This document shows, piece after piece, positions 18,017 to 26,511 of a stretch of DNA of 64,000 bases (the stretch's first letter is position 1; each line of letters opens with the position of its first letter). The position numbers and the translations under genes were made by a program. The notes beneath the pieces are model-generated. The model did not search any database. It saw nothing but the letters and a program-made list of their open reading frames with translations, and was not told the origin of the DNA. Origin of the DNA: Dichotomicrobium sp964540795. Its GTDB lineage: Bacteria; Pseudomonadota; Alphaproteobacteria; Rhizobiales; Rhodomicrobiaceae. The stretch covers positions 123,005 to 187,004 of the forward strand of contig CAZINX010000004.1 in the NCBI GenBank assembly GCA_964540795.1, read 5' to 3'.

Positions 18017-18610
18017 ATGGCCGAGCCACTGGACGACGCGGCGCTTGACCAGCTTTTCCGCGAAGCGCGCACGCACAACGCCTGGCATGACCGCGAGGTC
18101 ACGGACGAGCAGCTCCACGCGCTTATCGGCCTGACCAAGATGGCCCCGACCAGCGCGAACTGTTCGCCGGCGCGCTTCGTCTTCGTCAAATCGCCGGAGG
18201 CCAAGGAGCGGCTGAAGCCGCATCTGATGGGCGGCAACCGCGACAAGACGATGGCCGCGCCGGTCTGCGCGATCATCGCCTGGGACACCCAATTCTACGA
18301 GTATCAGCACAAGCTGTTCCCGCACGCACCTGAGTCGCGCGACTGGTTCACCGGCAGCGAGGACGCGACCTTCATGCATGGCTTTCGCAACGGCACGCTG
18401 CAAGGCGGCTATTTCATCATGGCCGCGCGCGCTCTGGGGCTGGATTGCGGGCCGATGTCGGGCTTCGACAATGACGGCGTGGACCGCGAGTTCTTCCCCG
18501 ACGGTCGCTACAAGTCGAATTTCCTCTGCAATATCGGCTATGGTGACGAGAGCGTGCTCTTCCCGCGGCTGCCGCGTTTCGAGTTCGATGAGATCGCCAG
18601 TATCGTTTGA
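18017..18610 (+). CDS. RutE/HadB-like nitroreductase family protein (malonic semialdehyde reductase type)
   Basis: A 197-residue FMN-dependent nitroreductase-family protein. LTKMAPTSANCSPARFVFV (residues 39-57) is the flavin-binding segment, and the C-terminal MAARALGLDCGPMSGFDNDGVDREFF matches the RutE-like subgroup that reduces malonic semialdehyde to 3-hydroxypropionate in pyrimidine degradation. No other rut genes are adjacent, so the physiological substrate is open. A clear terminator follows, then the composition changes sharply into the ParA cassette. Confidence 0.88.
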   Translation: MAEPLDDAALDQLFREARTHNAWHDREVTDEQLHALIGLTKMAPTSANCSPARFVFVKSPEAKERLKPHLMGGNRDKTMAAPVCAIIAWDTQFYEYQHKLFPHAPESRDWFTGSEDATFMHGFRNGTLQGGYFIMAARALGLDCGPMSGFDNDGVDREFFPDGRYKSNFLCNIGYGDESVLFPRLPRFEFDEIASIV

Positions 18611-18664
18611 GACAGTTGTGACCGCCTGAGCTGGCGCAACACAATAACGAAGCATTAGCTCTTA

Positions 18665-18696
18665 AGCGGCCCGAACACCGCGTTGGGCCGCTTTTT
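18665..18696 (+). terminator. Rho-independent terminator after the RutE-like gene
   Basis: AGCGGCCC and GGGCCGCT form a perfect 8-bp stem around a 12-base loop, followed by TTTTT. It insulates the host gene from the AT-richer cassette downstream. Confidence 0.85.
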
Positions 18697-18772
18697 CACG
18701 TCCGCCAACAACTCAACTCCTGCAACCTGTGGTCCGGAATAGGGGTGCCGCCCTCTTAAAGTTTGGTTGACA

Positions 18773-18802
18773 TTGACCTTTACCCCGTGGGTGATGCATA
18801 AC
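18773..18802 (+). promoter_or_regulatory. Candidate promoter of the ParA cassette
   Basis: TTGACC (18773-18778) and CATAAC (18797-18802) are separated by 18 bp, ending 39 bp before the ATG. A second TTGACA directly abuts the first on its left (18767-18772). Confidence 0.45.
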
Positions 18803-18841
18803 CTGACAAACAGTTAATAGTTCATTGCGTTGGGGAGTCTT

Positions 18842-20104
18842 ATGTCTGAAACGATCTTTGTGCTTGGCGGAATGTGGGAGTACGTCAGAACCGCTTTTGG
18901 GTCCGAGTTGGGCGCAATAATTGGCGGTGCAATATTCACATTTTTGTGTCTAGTAATTGGCTTTGGTTATCGGCTTGTTCAAAAATTATTGGCTTACACA
19001 TCCCGCTTGCAAAAGGTACGCTCGGACGTTTCTCGTAAAAAAATTGACGGTTATTGGAAAGAAGGCGAAGGTCTCTGGTTATCAAAACCTGTTCACGCGC
19101 CTGACATCGCCTTACTGCCCAGCAAAAGCACGCCGAAAGTTTTGATTGTAGCCAACGCGAAAGGCGGCGTTGGGAAAACGACTGTAGCGGCTAACATCGC
19201 CGCGAGATTTGCCGAGCTCGCTGAACAGGCAACGCCTTCGCAGAAACCTGTCCTATTGATCGATCTCGACTTTCAAGGCACGTTGTCCGCGATGGCGATT
19301 GCGACCCAGACGGGCTGGCTCCCTGGGGCAGAAAAAGACTCGGACGCAACTTATCTTATCAGTGGTGATTGGAACTCCGCACGGATTGCCAGCATCGACC
19401 AAACGGCCATTTCATTGATTCACGGCCATGCGCGTTCGATTAGCCAACTCAAAATTGTCAAGGCATATTACGATCTAGCGCAAGCCGAAAACAGGGAGAT
19501 GATTCACTGGCTTGTGAGTGATCGTAAAACCGATATCCGATTTCGTTTGCGCGAGCTTCTATGGTCGAATGAGATTTTAAACTCTTACAGTATGGTTATT
19601 ATCGATTGTCCGCCGCGCTTCACTACGGCTGCGGTTCAGGCGATTGCTGCAGCCACGCATGTCTTGATTCCCACGAAACTAGATTCTCCGTCTGCAGATG
19701 CAGTGGTTACATTTGGAAGACAGATAGAAATATTGCGTGCAGGGGGTGTTTGTCCCAATATTGATTATATCGGCGTTGTGGCCACAATGGTGCGTGGCAG
19801 CGTTAACTATGCTCAGGCTAGGCGGTCGCTTTCCGACAAGCTCGCCCGGTCATGGGTAGACGGCGGTCTCGCTGGGAAAACGGTTTGCCTCCCGCCAGAT
19901 GTAGATATCCCCGAGAGTACGGCTTTTGCGGATGCGGCCGATAGAGGAATCGCCTACAATGTGTGCGGAAATGGAGAAAGAGAGCGCGCCCTCAAGGAAC
20001 AAATTCGCAGACTTGCTTGCACGGTTGCGGTAAGAATGCACTTGCCGCCCGCATTTCAGGGGATCGAAACAGATGCAACTCCGCCAGTTCCAACAGTGGC
20101 TTGA
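18842..20104 (+). CDS. Membrane-anchored ParA/MinD-type ATPase
   Basis: A 420-residue protein with one N-terminal membrane segment (about 21-46), a basic linker, then a deviant Walker ATPase: NAKGGVGKTT with signature Lys107 and Lys112, DLDFQG at 141-146 and the Walker B strand VIIDCPP with Asp255. The positive-inside rule places the ATPase in the cytosol. ATG 18842 follows GGGGAG; the TTG four codons upstream is less likely. Codon use and base composition are clearly more AT-rich than the flanking genes. It overlaps the next gene by 32 bp. ParA proteins position cargo or gate membrane events; one fused to a membrane anchor outside any replicon or Tad context is unusual. Function unknown. Confidence 0.85.
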   Translation: MSETIFVLGGMWEYVRTAFGSELGAIIGGAIFTFLCLVIGFGYRLVQKLLAYTSRLQKVRSDVSRKKIDGYWKEGEGLWLSKPVHAPDIALLPSKSTPKVLIVANAKGGVGKTTVAANIAARFAELAEQATPSQKPVLLIDLDFQGTLSAMAIATQTGWLPGAEKDSDATYLISGDWNSARIASIDQTAISLIHGHARSISQLKIVKAYYDLAQAENREMIHWLVSDRKTDIRFRLRELLWSNEILNSYSMVIIDCPPRFTTAAVQAIAAATHVLIPTKLDSPSADAVVTFGRQIEILRAGGVCPNIDYIGVVATMVRGSVNYAQARRSLSDKLARSWVDGGLAGKTVCLPPDVDIPESTAFADAADRGIAYNVCGNGERERALKEQIRRLACTVAVRMHLPPAFQGIETDATPPVPTVA

Positions 20105-20726
20105 CGGCCATATCCAAGTTATTGAGACTGTCTGTCAGGACGTCAATATGGAGCAGTTGAGGGCGCTCAAAGAGCTAGCTGCCACTCACAGCAGCATAAC
20201 ACTTAAGGCATTATCGTCGGTTATTGAGGCAGTTGACTTAAAAAAAGGTGACGGGCCAAACGCGCGAAACTTGAGTCATATCGTGGATGCTTTCGTCGGC
20301 GCGACTAGGACTCTAGGTAAGGTGAGCGCAGTTAAGTCACTTGACACATTTGCGTCAGCATTGTCGAAGCGGAAAGACGAAGATTTCGGTAATTTAGTCG
20401 AAGCAGTGGATTTGGCATTGGCGCAGAAAGTCCAGAAATCCACGAGCCGCAGAAACACTGCTTCATTGAGTGACGCAGAGGTCGGAGACTACGTTCAACA
20501 ACTCGAGGCTGCACTTGGTAAAGACGCAGTGTTTGATCAGACATTCCATAGTATTAAGGCTGACGACAATTTAAAGGCGCAGGATGCGAAGAATATCGCG
20601 CGCAGTTTTGTTGGGAAATCAGGTAGGTCCAAAGCAGAAGCATTCCGGTTGATTTATGAACGGCATTCGTCTCTTGTTGAATCGAGGGCGCGAGCGGTCG
20701 CGACAGGTGGCCGTTCTGCGGCATAA
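20073..20726 (+). CDS. Helical protein of unknown family, partner of the ParA ATPase
   Basis: A 217-residue soluble, mostly helical and mildly charged protein with no membrane segment, cysteine cluster or catalytic motif that I recognise. Repeating helix-like segments occur at ITLKALSSVIEAVDL, NLSHIVDAFVGAT and DFGNLVEAVDLALA, suggesting a helical-repeat or coiled scaffold. It begins inside the ParA gene in another frame behind AGGGGA, so the two are made together. It occupies the slot of a ParB-like or effector partner but shows no ParB or HTH motif. The AT-richer composition is shared with the ATPase gene. Confidence 0.7.
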   Translation: MQLRQFQQWLDGHIQVIETVCQDVNMEQLRALKELAATHSSITLKALSSVIEAVDLKKGDGPNARNLSHIVDAFVGATRTLGKVSAVKSLDTFASALSKRKDEDFGNLVEAVDLALAQKVQKSTSRRNTASLSDAEVGDYVQQLEAALGKDAVFDQTFHSIKADDNLKAQDAKNIARSFVGKSGRSKAEAFRLIYERHSSLVESRARAVATGGRSAA

Positions 20727-20784
20727 GTTATCCGGGGCGGCGGAGCAGGTCGTTGGGCTGATGGAGTCGATTGGTCATCATTGA
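20707..20784 (+). other. 25-codon open remnant at the right edge of the cassette
   Basis: Overlapping the end of the helical protein in another frame, a GTG-started stretch reads VAVLRHKLSGAAEQVV...LMESIGHH then stop. It could be a leftover of a third gene, the tail of a gene cut by the insertion, or chance. There is no ribosome site. Confidence 0.2.
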
Positions 20785-20874
20785 GCACAAAGGAAATCCT
20801 TTCGCACTTTTCTGTCGTGTCCGGAGCTAGTAATTAGTGTTGATCTCTGACAAGCGCAGCGGCCGGAGGCGGGC

Positions 20875-21561
20875 ATGACCCTGCTCGCCATCGACACCAG
20901 CATGGCGGCGTGCTCCGCGGCGGTCTGGCGCGAGCGCGTGATCTCGCGCCGTTTCGCTCCGATGGAGCGTGGCCACGCCGAGGCGCTGTTTCCCATGATC
21001 AGCGAGGTGATGGCCGAGGCGGGCGTGAGCTTTGCCGATCTGCGCGCGATCGCGGTCACGCGCGGACCGGGCAGCTTCACCGGCGTTCGCGTCGGCGTTG
21101 CAGCGGCGCGCGGGCTGGCGCTGGCGGCGGATAGGCCGGTCATCGCGGCAACCAGCCTGGAGGTGATCGCGCATCGCGCGGCCAAGCGGCTGACCGCTGA
21201 ACAGGCGCGTGAGCCGTTTATTGTGGCGATGGATGCGCGGCGCGGCGAGTTGTATTGCCAGCAGTTCGCTGGCGGGCGTGCGGTGTCGGATGCGCAGGCG
21301 CTGTCGCCGGAGGACTGCGCACATACCATGCCGCATGAGGAATGCATCGCTGTGGGCAGCGGCGCGCCGCTGCTGGCGAATGCGGCCGGGCCTGACCGGC
21401 GGGTGATCGCGCTGACGCCTGATGCCCTGCCGGATGCCGCCGATCTCGCCGCGATCTGCGCCGACCGCGCCCCCGAGACCGCCCCGCTGTCGCCGCTTTA
21501 TCTGCGCGCCCCGGATGCCAAGCCGCAAGACGGCTTCGCCGTGGCGCGGCTCGGCAGGTGA
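20875..21561 (+). CDS. tsaB: tRNA threonylcarbamoyladenosine modification protein TsaB
   Basis: A 228-residue ASKHA-fold pseudo-enzyme that scaffolds TsaD and TsaE to make t6A37 in ANN-reading tRNAs. It starts MTLLAIDTSMAACSAAVW and carries ITRGPGSFTGVRVGVAAARGLAL (VTRGPGSFTG here), the conserved TsaB signature, plus MDARRGELYCQQF. ATG 20875 follows GGAGGC. Its stop overlaps the rimI GTG. It opens the conserved tsaB-rimI-fur-plsC-miaB-phoH-ybeY-corC run. Confidence 0.95.
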   Translation: MTLLAIDTSMAACSAAVWRERVISRRFAPMERGHAEALFPMISEVMAEAGVSFADLRAIAVTRGPGSFTGVRVGVAAARGLALAADRPVIAATSLEVIAHRAAKRLTAEQAREPFIVAMDARRGELYCQQFAGGRAVSDAQALSPEDCAHTMPHEECIAVGSGAPLLANAAGPDRRVIALTPDALPDAADLAAICADRAPETAPLSPLYLRAPDAKPQDGFAVARLGR

Positions 21562-22055
21562 GACACGTCAGGGCGCAGGCGCCGCCCTTCACAATCGCGC
21601 CGCTCACCACCGCCGATGCGGCTGTGCTCGCCGCGCTCCACGCAATCTTCTTCCCGCCCGGCTGGCCCGCAGCAGATTTTCGCGGCTTCCTCGGCGATGC
21701 GGCAGTCTTCGGCTTCGGCACCCGCGCCGAGACGCTCACCGGCTTTATCCTGTGCCGGGCCGCAGCGGACGAGGCGGAGGTGCTGACCTTCGGCGTTTTG
21801 CCGGATCTGCGGCGGCAGGGGCGGGGCCGGCGTCTGCTTACCGTCGCGATGGAGGAAGCGCGCCAGCGCGGCGCGCGGCATGTTTTCGTCGACGTGGCCG
21901 AGGATAATCACGCCGCGCGAAATCTCTATGGCATGACGGGCTTCATTTGCGTCGGCCGGCGCGAAGCATATTATCGCGGCGCGCAAGCCCCCGGCCTCGC
22001 GGGCACGGCGGCGCTTGTGCTACGCTGCGACGCGTGCGACGCCGCGCCGCAGTGA
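21558..22055 (+). CDS. rimI: Ribosomal-protein-alanine acetyltransferase-like GNAT
   Basis: A 165-residue GNAT acetyltransferase. The acetyl-CoA loop is VLPDLRRQGRGRRLL (Q/RxxGxG/A), preceded by AEVLTFGV and followed by VFVDVAEDNHAARNLYGMTGFICVGRREAYY, the RimI-type C-terminal half. RimI acetylates the N-terminus of ribosomal protein S18; adjacency to tsaB supports this call. The GTG start overlaps the tsaB stop by four bases. Confidence 0.92.
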   Translation: MRHVRAQAPPFTIAPLTTADAAVLAALHAIFFPPGWPAADFRGFLGDAAVFGFGTRAETLTGFILCRAAADEAEVLTFGVLPDLRRQGRGRRLLTVAMEEARQRGARHVFVDVAEDNHAARNLYGMTGFICVGRREAYYRGAQAPGLAGTAALVLRCDACDAAPQ

Positions 22056-22083
22056 GGGGCGGCGAAAGATTGTCGAGGGGAGA

Positions 22084-22563
22084 ATGCCGGCCAAGCCGAA
22101 ACGCCGGAGCCGCATCGAGGAGCTTTGCGAGGAAAAGGGCCTGCGCATGACCGGCCAGCGCAGGGTGATCGCGCGCGTGCTGTCGAGCGCCACCGACCAC
22201 CCCGACGTGGAGGAAGTCTACCGCCGCTCGAACGACGTGGACGAGCGCATCTCGCTGGCGACAGTCTATCGCACGGTGCGGTTGTTCGAAGAGCAGGGCA
22301 TTCTGGAGCGCCATGACTTCGGCGATGGCCGGGCGCGCTACGAGGAGGCCGAGGGCAGCCATCACGACCACCTGATCGACATGGACACCGGCCAGGTCAT
22401 CGAGTTCCGCGACGACGAGATCGAACGCATTCAGGAGCGCGTGGCGCGCGAACTGGGCTACCGCCTCGTCGGCCACCGGATGGAGCTGTACGGCGTGCCG
22501 CTGGAGCGTAAAGCAAATGAGGAGAAGGGCACCGATCGCGAAGATGGGGAAGTCGATGCCTGA
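22084..22563 (+). CDS. fur: Fur/Mur family metal-responsive repressor
   Basis: A 159-residue Fur-family regulator: winged-helix DNA-binding part with LRMTGQRRVIARVLSSATDHPDVEEVYRR and ISLATVYRTVRLFEEQGI, then the regulatory metal region EGSHHDHLIDMDTGQVIEF. The CxxC structural zinc pair of E. coli Fur is replaced by DMDT, as in alphaproteobacterial Fur/Mur proteins, which often sense manganese. The ATG at 22084 behind GAGGGGAG is preferred over a start 23 codons upstream inside rimI. Likely targets are iron or manganese uptake genes elsewhere. Confidence 0.92.
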   Translation: MPAKPKRRSRIEELCEEKGLRMTGQRRVIARVLSSATDHPDVEEVYRRSNDVDERISLATVYRTVRLFEEQGILERHDFGDGRARYEEAEGSHHDHLIDMDTGQVIEFRDDEIERIQERVARELGYRLVGHRMELYGVPLERKANEEKGTDREDGEVDA

Positions 22564-22587
22564 GACGCGGCGGGAAGGACAACGCTG

Positions 22588-23385
22588 ATGGACAAGCTTC
22601 GCGCGGCCTTGCTGTTGGCGGCGTTTTTCGTGACGACGTTGCTGCTCATCCCGGTGCAGTGGCTGTTCCTGAAGACGGGCTGGCGCGGCGGCAGCGAGTG
22701 GTTGCCCTATTACTATCACCGCCTCCTCTGCTGGATGATGGGAATCCGCGTCCATGTCTCCGGCGAGATTTCGCGTGACCGGCCGGTGCTGCTCATCGCC
22801 AACCATGTCTCGTGGCTTGATATCATCGTCATCAGCACGCTCGCGCCGGTCCATTTTGTGGCTAAGCGCGAGATCGCGGACTGGCCGTTCTTCGGGCTGA
22901 TGGCCAAGCTGCAGCGCACCATCTTCGTCGACCGGGAGCGGCGCACCACCGTCAAGGAGACCGCGCACGAGATCGCCGAACGCCTGGAGGCGGGGGAGCG
23001 CGTGGTGCTCTTCGCCGAGGGGACCAGCAGCGACGGCAACCAGATTCTTCCGTTCAAGAGCGCGCTGATCGGCGCAGCGGCGCTGGCCGCGGAAGAAGAG
23101 GGCGACGGCGCGGATGTGCAGACATTGGCGCTGGCCTACACGCGCATATACGGCTTGCCGATGGGCCGCGTGGCCCGCACGCATGTGGCCTGGTACGGCG
23201 ATATGGACATGATCCCGCATGTCTGGGGGCTGTTGCGGCAGGGGCCGCTGGACGTGGAGGTGCGAATCGGCGCTCCGCTGCGGCTGGAAAACGTACGCGA
23301 CCGCAAGAAGCTGGCGGCGATCTCCGAAGCGCAGGTCCGGCGCAACTTCGCGGAATTGCTGACCGCGCGCGTGGCGGCGGAATAA
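22588..23385 (+). CDS. plsC: 1-acyl-sn-glycerol-3-phosphate acyltransferase
   Basis: A 265-residue PlsC-family acyltransferase making phosphatidic acid, or a related lyso-lipid acylation, at the inner membrane. An N-terminal membrane helix (about 6-28) is followed by the catalytic HX4D motif in ANHVSWLDIIV, the glycerophosphate-binding FVDRERRTTV and FAEGTSSDGNQILPFKSAL. The alphabet of the third motif (EGTSSDGN) is that of the OlsA/PlsC branch. It is 24 bp after fur in the same run. Confidence 0.92.
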   Translation: MDKLRAALLLAAFFVTTLLLIPVQWLFLKTGWRGGSEWLPYYYHRLLCWMMGIRVHVSGEISRDRPVLLIANHVSWLDIIVISTLAPVHFVAKREIADWPFFGLMAKLQRTIFVDRERRTTVKETAHEIAERLEAGERVVLFAEGTSSDGNQILPFKSALIGAAALAAEEEGDGADVQTLALAYTRIYGLPMGRVARTHVAWYGDMDMIPHVWGLLRQGPLDVEVRIGAPLRLENVRDRKKLAAISEAQVRRNFAELLTARVAAE

Positions 23386-23463
23386 GCTGTTGCGCGCGGG
23401 CATGGGGCTTGCGATATGCTTGCAATCAGTGGGCGCAGAAATAACGGCAACGGGTGACGAGAA

Positions 23464-24858
23464 TTGTCTGAGCGGCAGCAGTCTACAGCGAACCGCAAGG
23501 TGTTCATCAAGACTTTCGGCTGTCAGATGAACGTCTATGACAGCGACCGCATGGCCGAGGCGCTGGCGCCGATGGGCTATGCGCAGAGCGAGTCGATGGA
23601 TGACGCCGATCTGGTCATCCTGAACACCTGCCATATCCGCGAGAAGGCCGCCGAGAAGGTCTATTCCGAGCTGGGCCGCGTGCGCGAGGCGCGCGAGCGC
23701 CGCCGCGAGGCGGGCGAAGGCGAAACGCTGATCGCCGTGGCCGGCTGCGTCGCACAGGCCGAAGGGCAGGAGATCATCCGCCGCGCGCCAGCCGTGGATA
23801 TCGTCGTCGGCGCGCAGAGTTATCACCGGCTGCCCGAGTTGCTGGGCCGGGCCGGACGCGGCGAGAAGGTCGTGGAGACCGAATTCCCGGAAGAGGACAA
23901 GTTCGCCGAACTGCCCGAGCGCGCCGCGACTCGCCGGCCGAGTGCGTTCCTCACTGTTCAGGAAGGTTGCGACAAGTTCTGCACCTTCTGCGTCGTGCCG
24001 TACACGCGCGGGGCTGAATTCTCGCGGCCGGTCCAGGAAGTGCTGGCCGAGGCGCGGCGTCTGGCCGGGTTCGGCGTGCGCGAATTCACCCTGCTCGGCC
24101 AGAACGTCAACGCCTATCACGGCGAAGGCCCGGACGGGAACGACTGGTCGCTTGCGCGGCTGATGCACGCGCTGGCGGAGATTCCCGGCGTCGAACGGCT
24201 GCGTTACACCACGAGCCATCCGCTCGACATGACGGATGATCTTTATGCGGCGCATCGTGATCTGCCGCAGATGATGCCTTATCTGCATCTTCCATTTCAG
24301 GCGGGCAGCGACCACATATTGGCCAAGATGAACCGCCGCCATACGGCCGACGAATACCGCCGCGCGATCGACAAGCTGCGTGCAGCGCGCCCGGATATTG
24401 CGCTGTCTACGGACATCATTGTGGGCTTTCCGGGTGAAACCGATGCCGATTTCGAGGCCACGATGCAGCTTGTGCGCGAAATCGGCTTCGCCAGCGCCTT
24501 CTCGTTCAAGTACAGCAGCCGCCCCGGAACGCCGGCGGCGGAGATGGACGCTCAGGTGCCGGAGGATGTGAAGCTGGAGCGGTTGCACAGGCTGCAGGCG
24601 CTTCTGGCCGATCAGCAGCGCGCCTTCAACGAGTCGATGGTGGGTCGGACGCTGCCCGTGCTGTTCGAAGCCAGCGGCCGCAATCCGGGTCAGCTTACCG
24701 GCCGTTCGCCGTATCTGCAGCCGGTTCATGTGGAAGCGCCGGCCGAAGCTGCCGGGCAGATCATGGACGTCGAGATCGCCGAAGCTGGCGCGAACAGTTT
24801 GAAAGGTGTCATAAAAACGCTGCGAAAGCCCGGTACCGTCAAGGCGATCCGGGTATGA
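23464..24858 (+). CDS. miaB: tRNA-2-methylthio-N6-dimethylallyladenosine synthase
   Basis: A 464-residue radical-SAM methylthiotransferase that adds the ms2 group to i6A37 of tRNA. The N-terminal cluster cysteines are in TFGCQMNVYDSDRM (Cys20), NTCHIREKA (Cys56) and VAGCVAQ; the radical-SAM CxxxCxxC is Cys169, Cys173 and Cys176 in GCDKFCTFC. A TRAM domain ends the protein (GRSPYLQPVHV...LKGVIKTL). The start is TTG at 23464. Needs two 4Fe-4S clusters, so depends on Fe-S carriers such as NfuA. Confidence 0.96.
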   Translation: MSERQQSTANRKVFIKTFGCQMNVYDSDRMAEALAPMGYAQSESMDDADLVILNTCHIREKAAEKVYSELGRVREARERRREAGEGETLIAVAGCVAQAEGQEIIRRAPAVDIVVGAQSYHRLPELLGRAGRGEKVVETEFPEEDKFAELPERAATRRPSAFLTVQEGCDKFCTFCVVPYTRGAEFSRPVQEVLAEARRLAGFGVREFTLLGQNVNAYHGEGPDGNDWSLARLMHALAEIPGVERLRYTTSHPLDMTDDLYAAHRDLPQMMPYLHLPFQAGSDHILAKMNRRHTADEYRRAIDKLRAARPDIALSTDIIVGFPGETDADFEATMQLVREIGFASAFSFKYSSRPGTPAAEMDAQVPEDVKLERLHRLQALLADQQRAFNESMVGRTLPVLFEASGRNPGQLTGRSPYLQPVHVEAPAEAAGQIMDVEIAEAGANSLKGVIKTLRKPGTVKAIRV

Positions 24859-24910
24859 TGGATCGGGCACGGACACGCCGGCGCCCCCGACGGAGAGGTC
24901 ACCACCGCGT

Positions 24911-25930
24911 ATGCCGCAACAGCGCTCGCCTTTGAAGGCACACCCGACGTTGCCAACGCAAGATCGCTTCCAACTCCATTTCGAAGACAACCGGCTTCTG
25001 GCTGCGCTGCTCGGCGAGTTTGACTCCCATCTCGTCATGATCGAGGAGAAGCTTGGGATCGAGGCCGTCGCGCACGGCAATGTCGTGATGCTGGACGGCC
25101 CTCAGGCTGCATGTGAGGTGGCGCGCGACGTGCTGCAGGGGCTGTATTCGCGGCTTGAAGCCGGCGGGCAGGTGGGGCCGGGCGATGTTGACGGCGCACT
25201 GCGCCATGCGCGGGCGGGACGCCGGGCGAAGGATGCGGCCAATGCGGCGGCCGCGCACACGCGCCAGAAAGACCGGCCAGGCGAGATCGCCACGCGCAAG
25301 CGCGTCATCACGGCGCGCACGCCGGCGCAGTCAGCCTATATCAGCGCGCTGCAGAACTGCGATCTGGTGTTCGGCACCGGGCCGGCGGGCACCGGCAAGA
25401 CCTATCTTGCGGTCGCGCACGCGGCGGCGCTGCTGGAGCGCGGCGAAACCGAGCGGCTGGTTCTGTCGCGCCCGGCCGTGGAGGCGGGCGAGCGTCTGGG
25501 CTTCCTGCCCGGCGACATGCGCGATAAGGTCGATCCGTATCTGCGCCCGCTCTATGACGCGCTTTATGACGTGCTGCCGCCGGAGCGGGTTCAGCGCGGC
25601 ATGGAAACCGGCGTGATCGAGATCGCGCCGTTGGCCTTCATGCGCGGTCGCACGCTGAGCCACTCGGTCGTCATCCTCGACGAGGCGCAGAACACGACAA
25701 CCATGCAGATGAAGATGTTTTTGACTCGTCTCGGGGAAGGCAGCAAGATGATCGTAACGGGAGATCCATCCCAGATCGATCTTCCGCCGGGCCAGACATC
25801 CGGCCTTGCCGAGGCGACGTCGGTACTGGACGGGGTTGAAGGCATCGATCATATCGCCTTCACCAATCAGGACGTTGTGCGCAGCGAATTGGCTGCCCGG
25901 ATCGTCGAAGCCTACAACAAAGCCCGTTAA
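24911..25930 (+). CDS. phoH: PhoH family ATPase
   Basis: A 339-residue PhoH-like protein. The Walker A motif GPAGTGKTYLAVAHA lies near residues 157-171 and Walker B is VVILDEAQNTT; the family block RPAVEAGERLGFLPGDMRDKVDPYLRP lies between them. PhoH proteins are RNA-associated ATPases, often next to ybeY, and thought to act in RNA metabolism. It is 5 bp upstream of ybeY. Confidence 0.95.
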   Translation: MPQQRSPLKAHPTLPTQDRFQLHFEDNRLLAALLGEFDSHLVMIEEKLGIEAVAHGNVVMLDGPQAACEVARDVLQGLYSRLEAGGQVGPGDVDGALRHARAGRRAKDAANAAAAHTRQKDRPGEIATRKRVITARTPAQSAYISALQNCDLVFGTGPAGTGKTYLAVAHAAALLERGETERLVLSRPAVEAGERLGFLPGDMRDKVDPYLRPLYDALYDVLPPERVQRGMETGVIEIAPLAFMRGRTLSHSVVILDEAQNTTTMQMKMFLTRLGEGSKMIVTGDPSQIDLPPGQTSGLAEATSVLDGVEGIDHIAFTNQDVVRSELAARIVEAYNKAR

Positions 25931-25935
25931 GGACG

Positions 25936-26484
25936 ATGAACGACGACCCGGACCCTGGGCAAAGACCGAATGCCGCGGCGACGGCGGATGCTGCGGCGTC
26001 CGGCTTTGCGATCGACGTTCTCCTGCCCGAAGCTCAATCTGAAACGCCAGAAGTTCGCGCGCTTGTCGAGCGCCTTCTCGTCGCGGCGGAGACGGCGCTG
26101 GAGATGGCAGGGGCCGGCCCCGGCGCGGTGACGATCCTGCTGAGCGATGATGAAGAGATCCGCGCGCTGAACCGGCAGTTCCGCGGGGCCGATAAACCCA
26201 CCAATGTCCTGTCCTTCTCCGCCGGGGGGGGCGCGACGGAGCCAGGCGCGCCGCCTTATCTGGGCGACGTGATCCTCGCGCTCGAGACGGTGGCGCTAGA
26301 AGCCGACGCGCAGGGCAAGAGCTTCCTGGATCACGCCACGCATCTGGCGGTTCACGGCGTGTTGCATCTTCTCGGCCATACGCATGACGCCGAGGAGGAT
26401 GCCGCGCGCATGGAGGCGCTGGAGGTCGCGGCGCTGGCGCGTCTCGGCCTGCCGGACCCATACGCGGAGACAACCCTTGCGTAA
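25936..26484 (+). CDS. ybeY: Endoribonuclease YbeY (16S rRNA maturation)
   Basis: A 182-residue zinc-dependent RNase involved in 16S rRNA 3' maturation and ribosome quality control. The metal site is HLAVHGVLHLLGHTHD with His140, His144 and His150; the family motif is usually HGxLHLxGYDH, and here GHTH replaces GYDH. LNRQFRGADKPTNVLSF is the other conserved block. The gene is coupled to phoH (5-bp gap) and followed 27 bp later by corC. Confidence 0.94.
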   Translation: MNDDPDPGQRPNAAATADAAASGFAIDVLLPEAQSETPEVRALVERLLVAAETALEMAGAGPGAVTILLSDDEEIRALNRQFRGADKPTNVLSFSAGGGATEPGAPPYLGDVILALETVALEADAQGKSFLDHATHLAVHGVLHLLGHTHDAEEDAARMEALEVAALARLGLPDPYAETTLA

Positions 26485-26511
26485 ACCTGAACACTCCAAC
26501 CCAGACGAAAG

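Noticed and set aside
18842..20104. Plasmid or phage partition locus
   Set aside because: No parB, parS-like repeats, replication or phage genes are adjacent, and the ATPase carries a membrane anchor not typical of plasmid ParA.
21943..25080. A 1045-codon minus-strand frame across rimI to miaB
   Set aside because: It spans six well-supported plus-strand genes and their intergenic gaps, has no recognisable domain, and arises from GC-rich third positions on the opposite strand.
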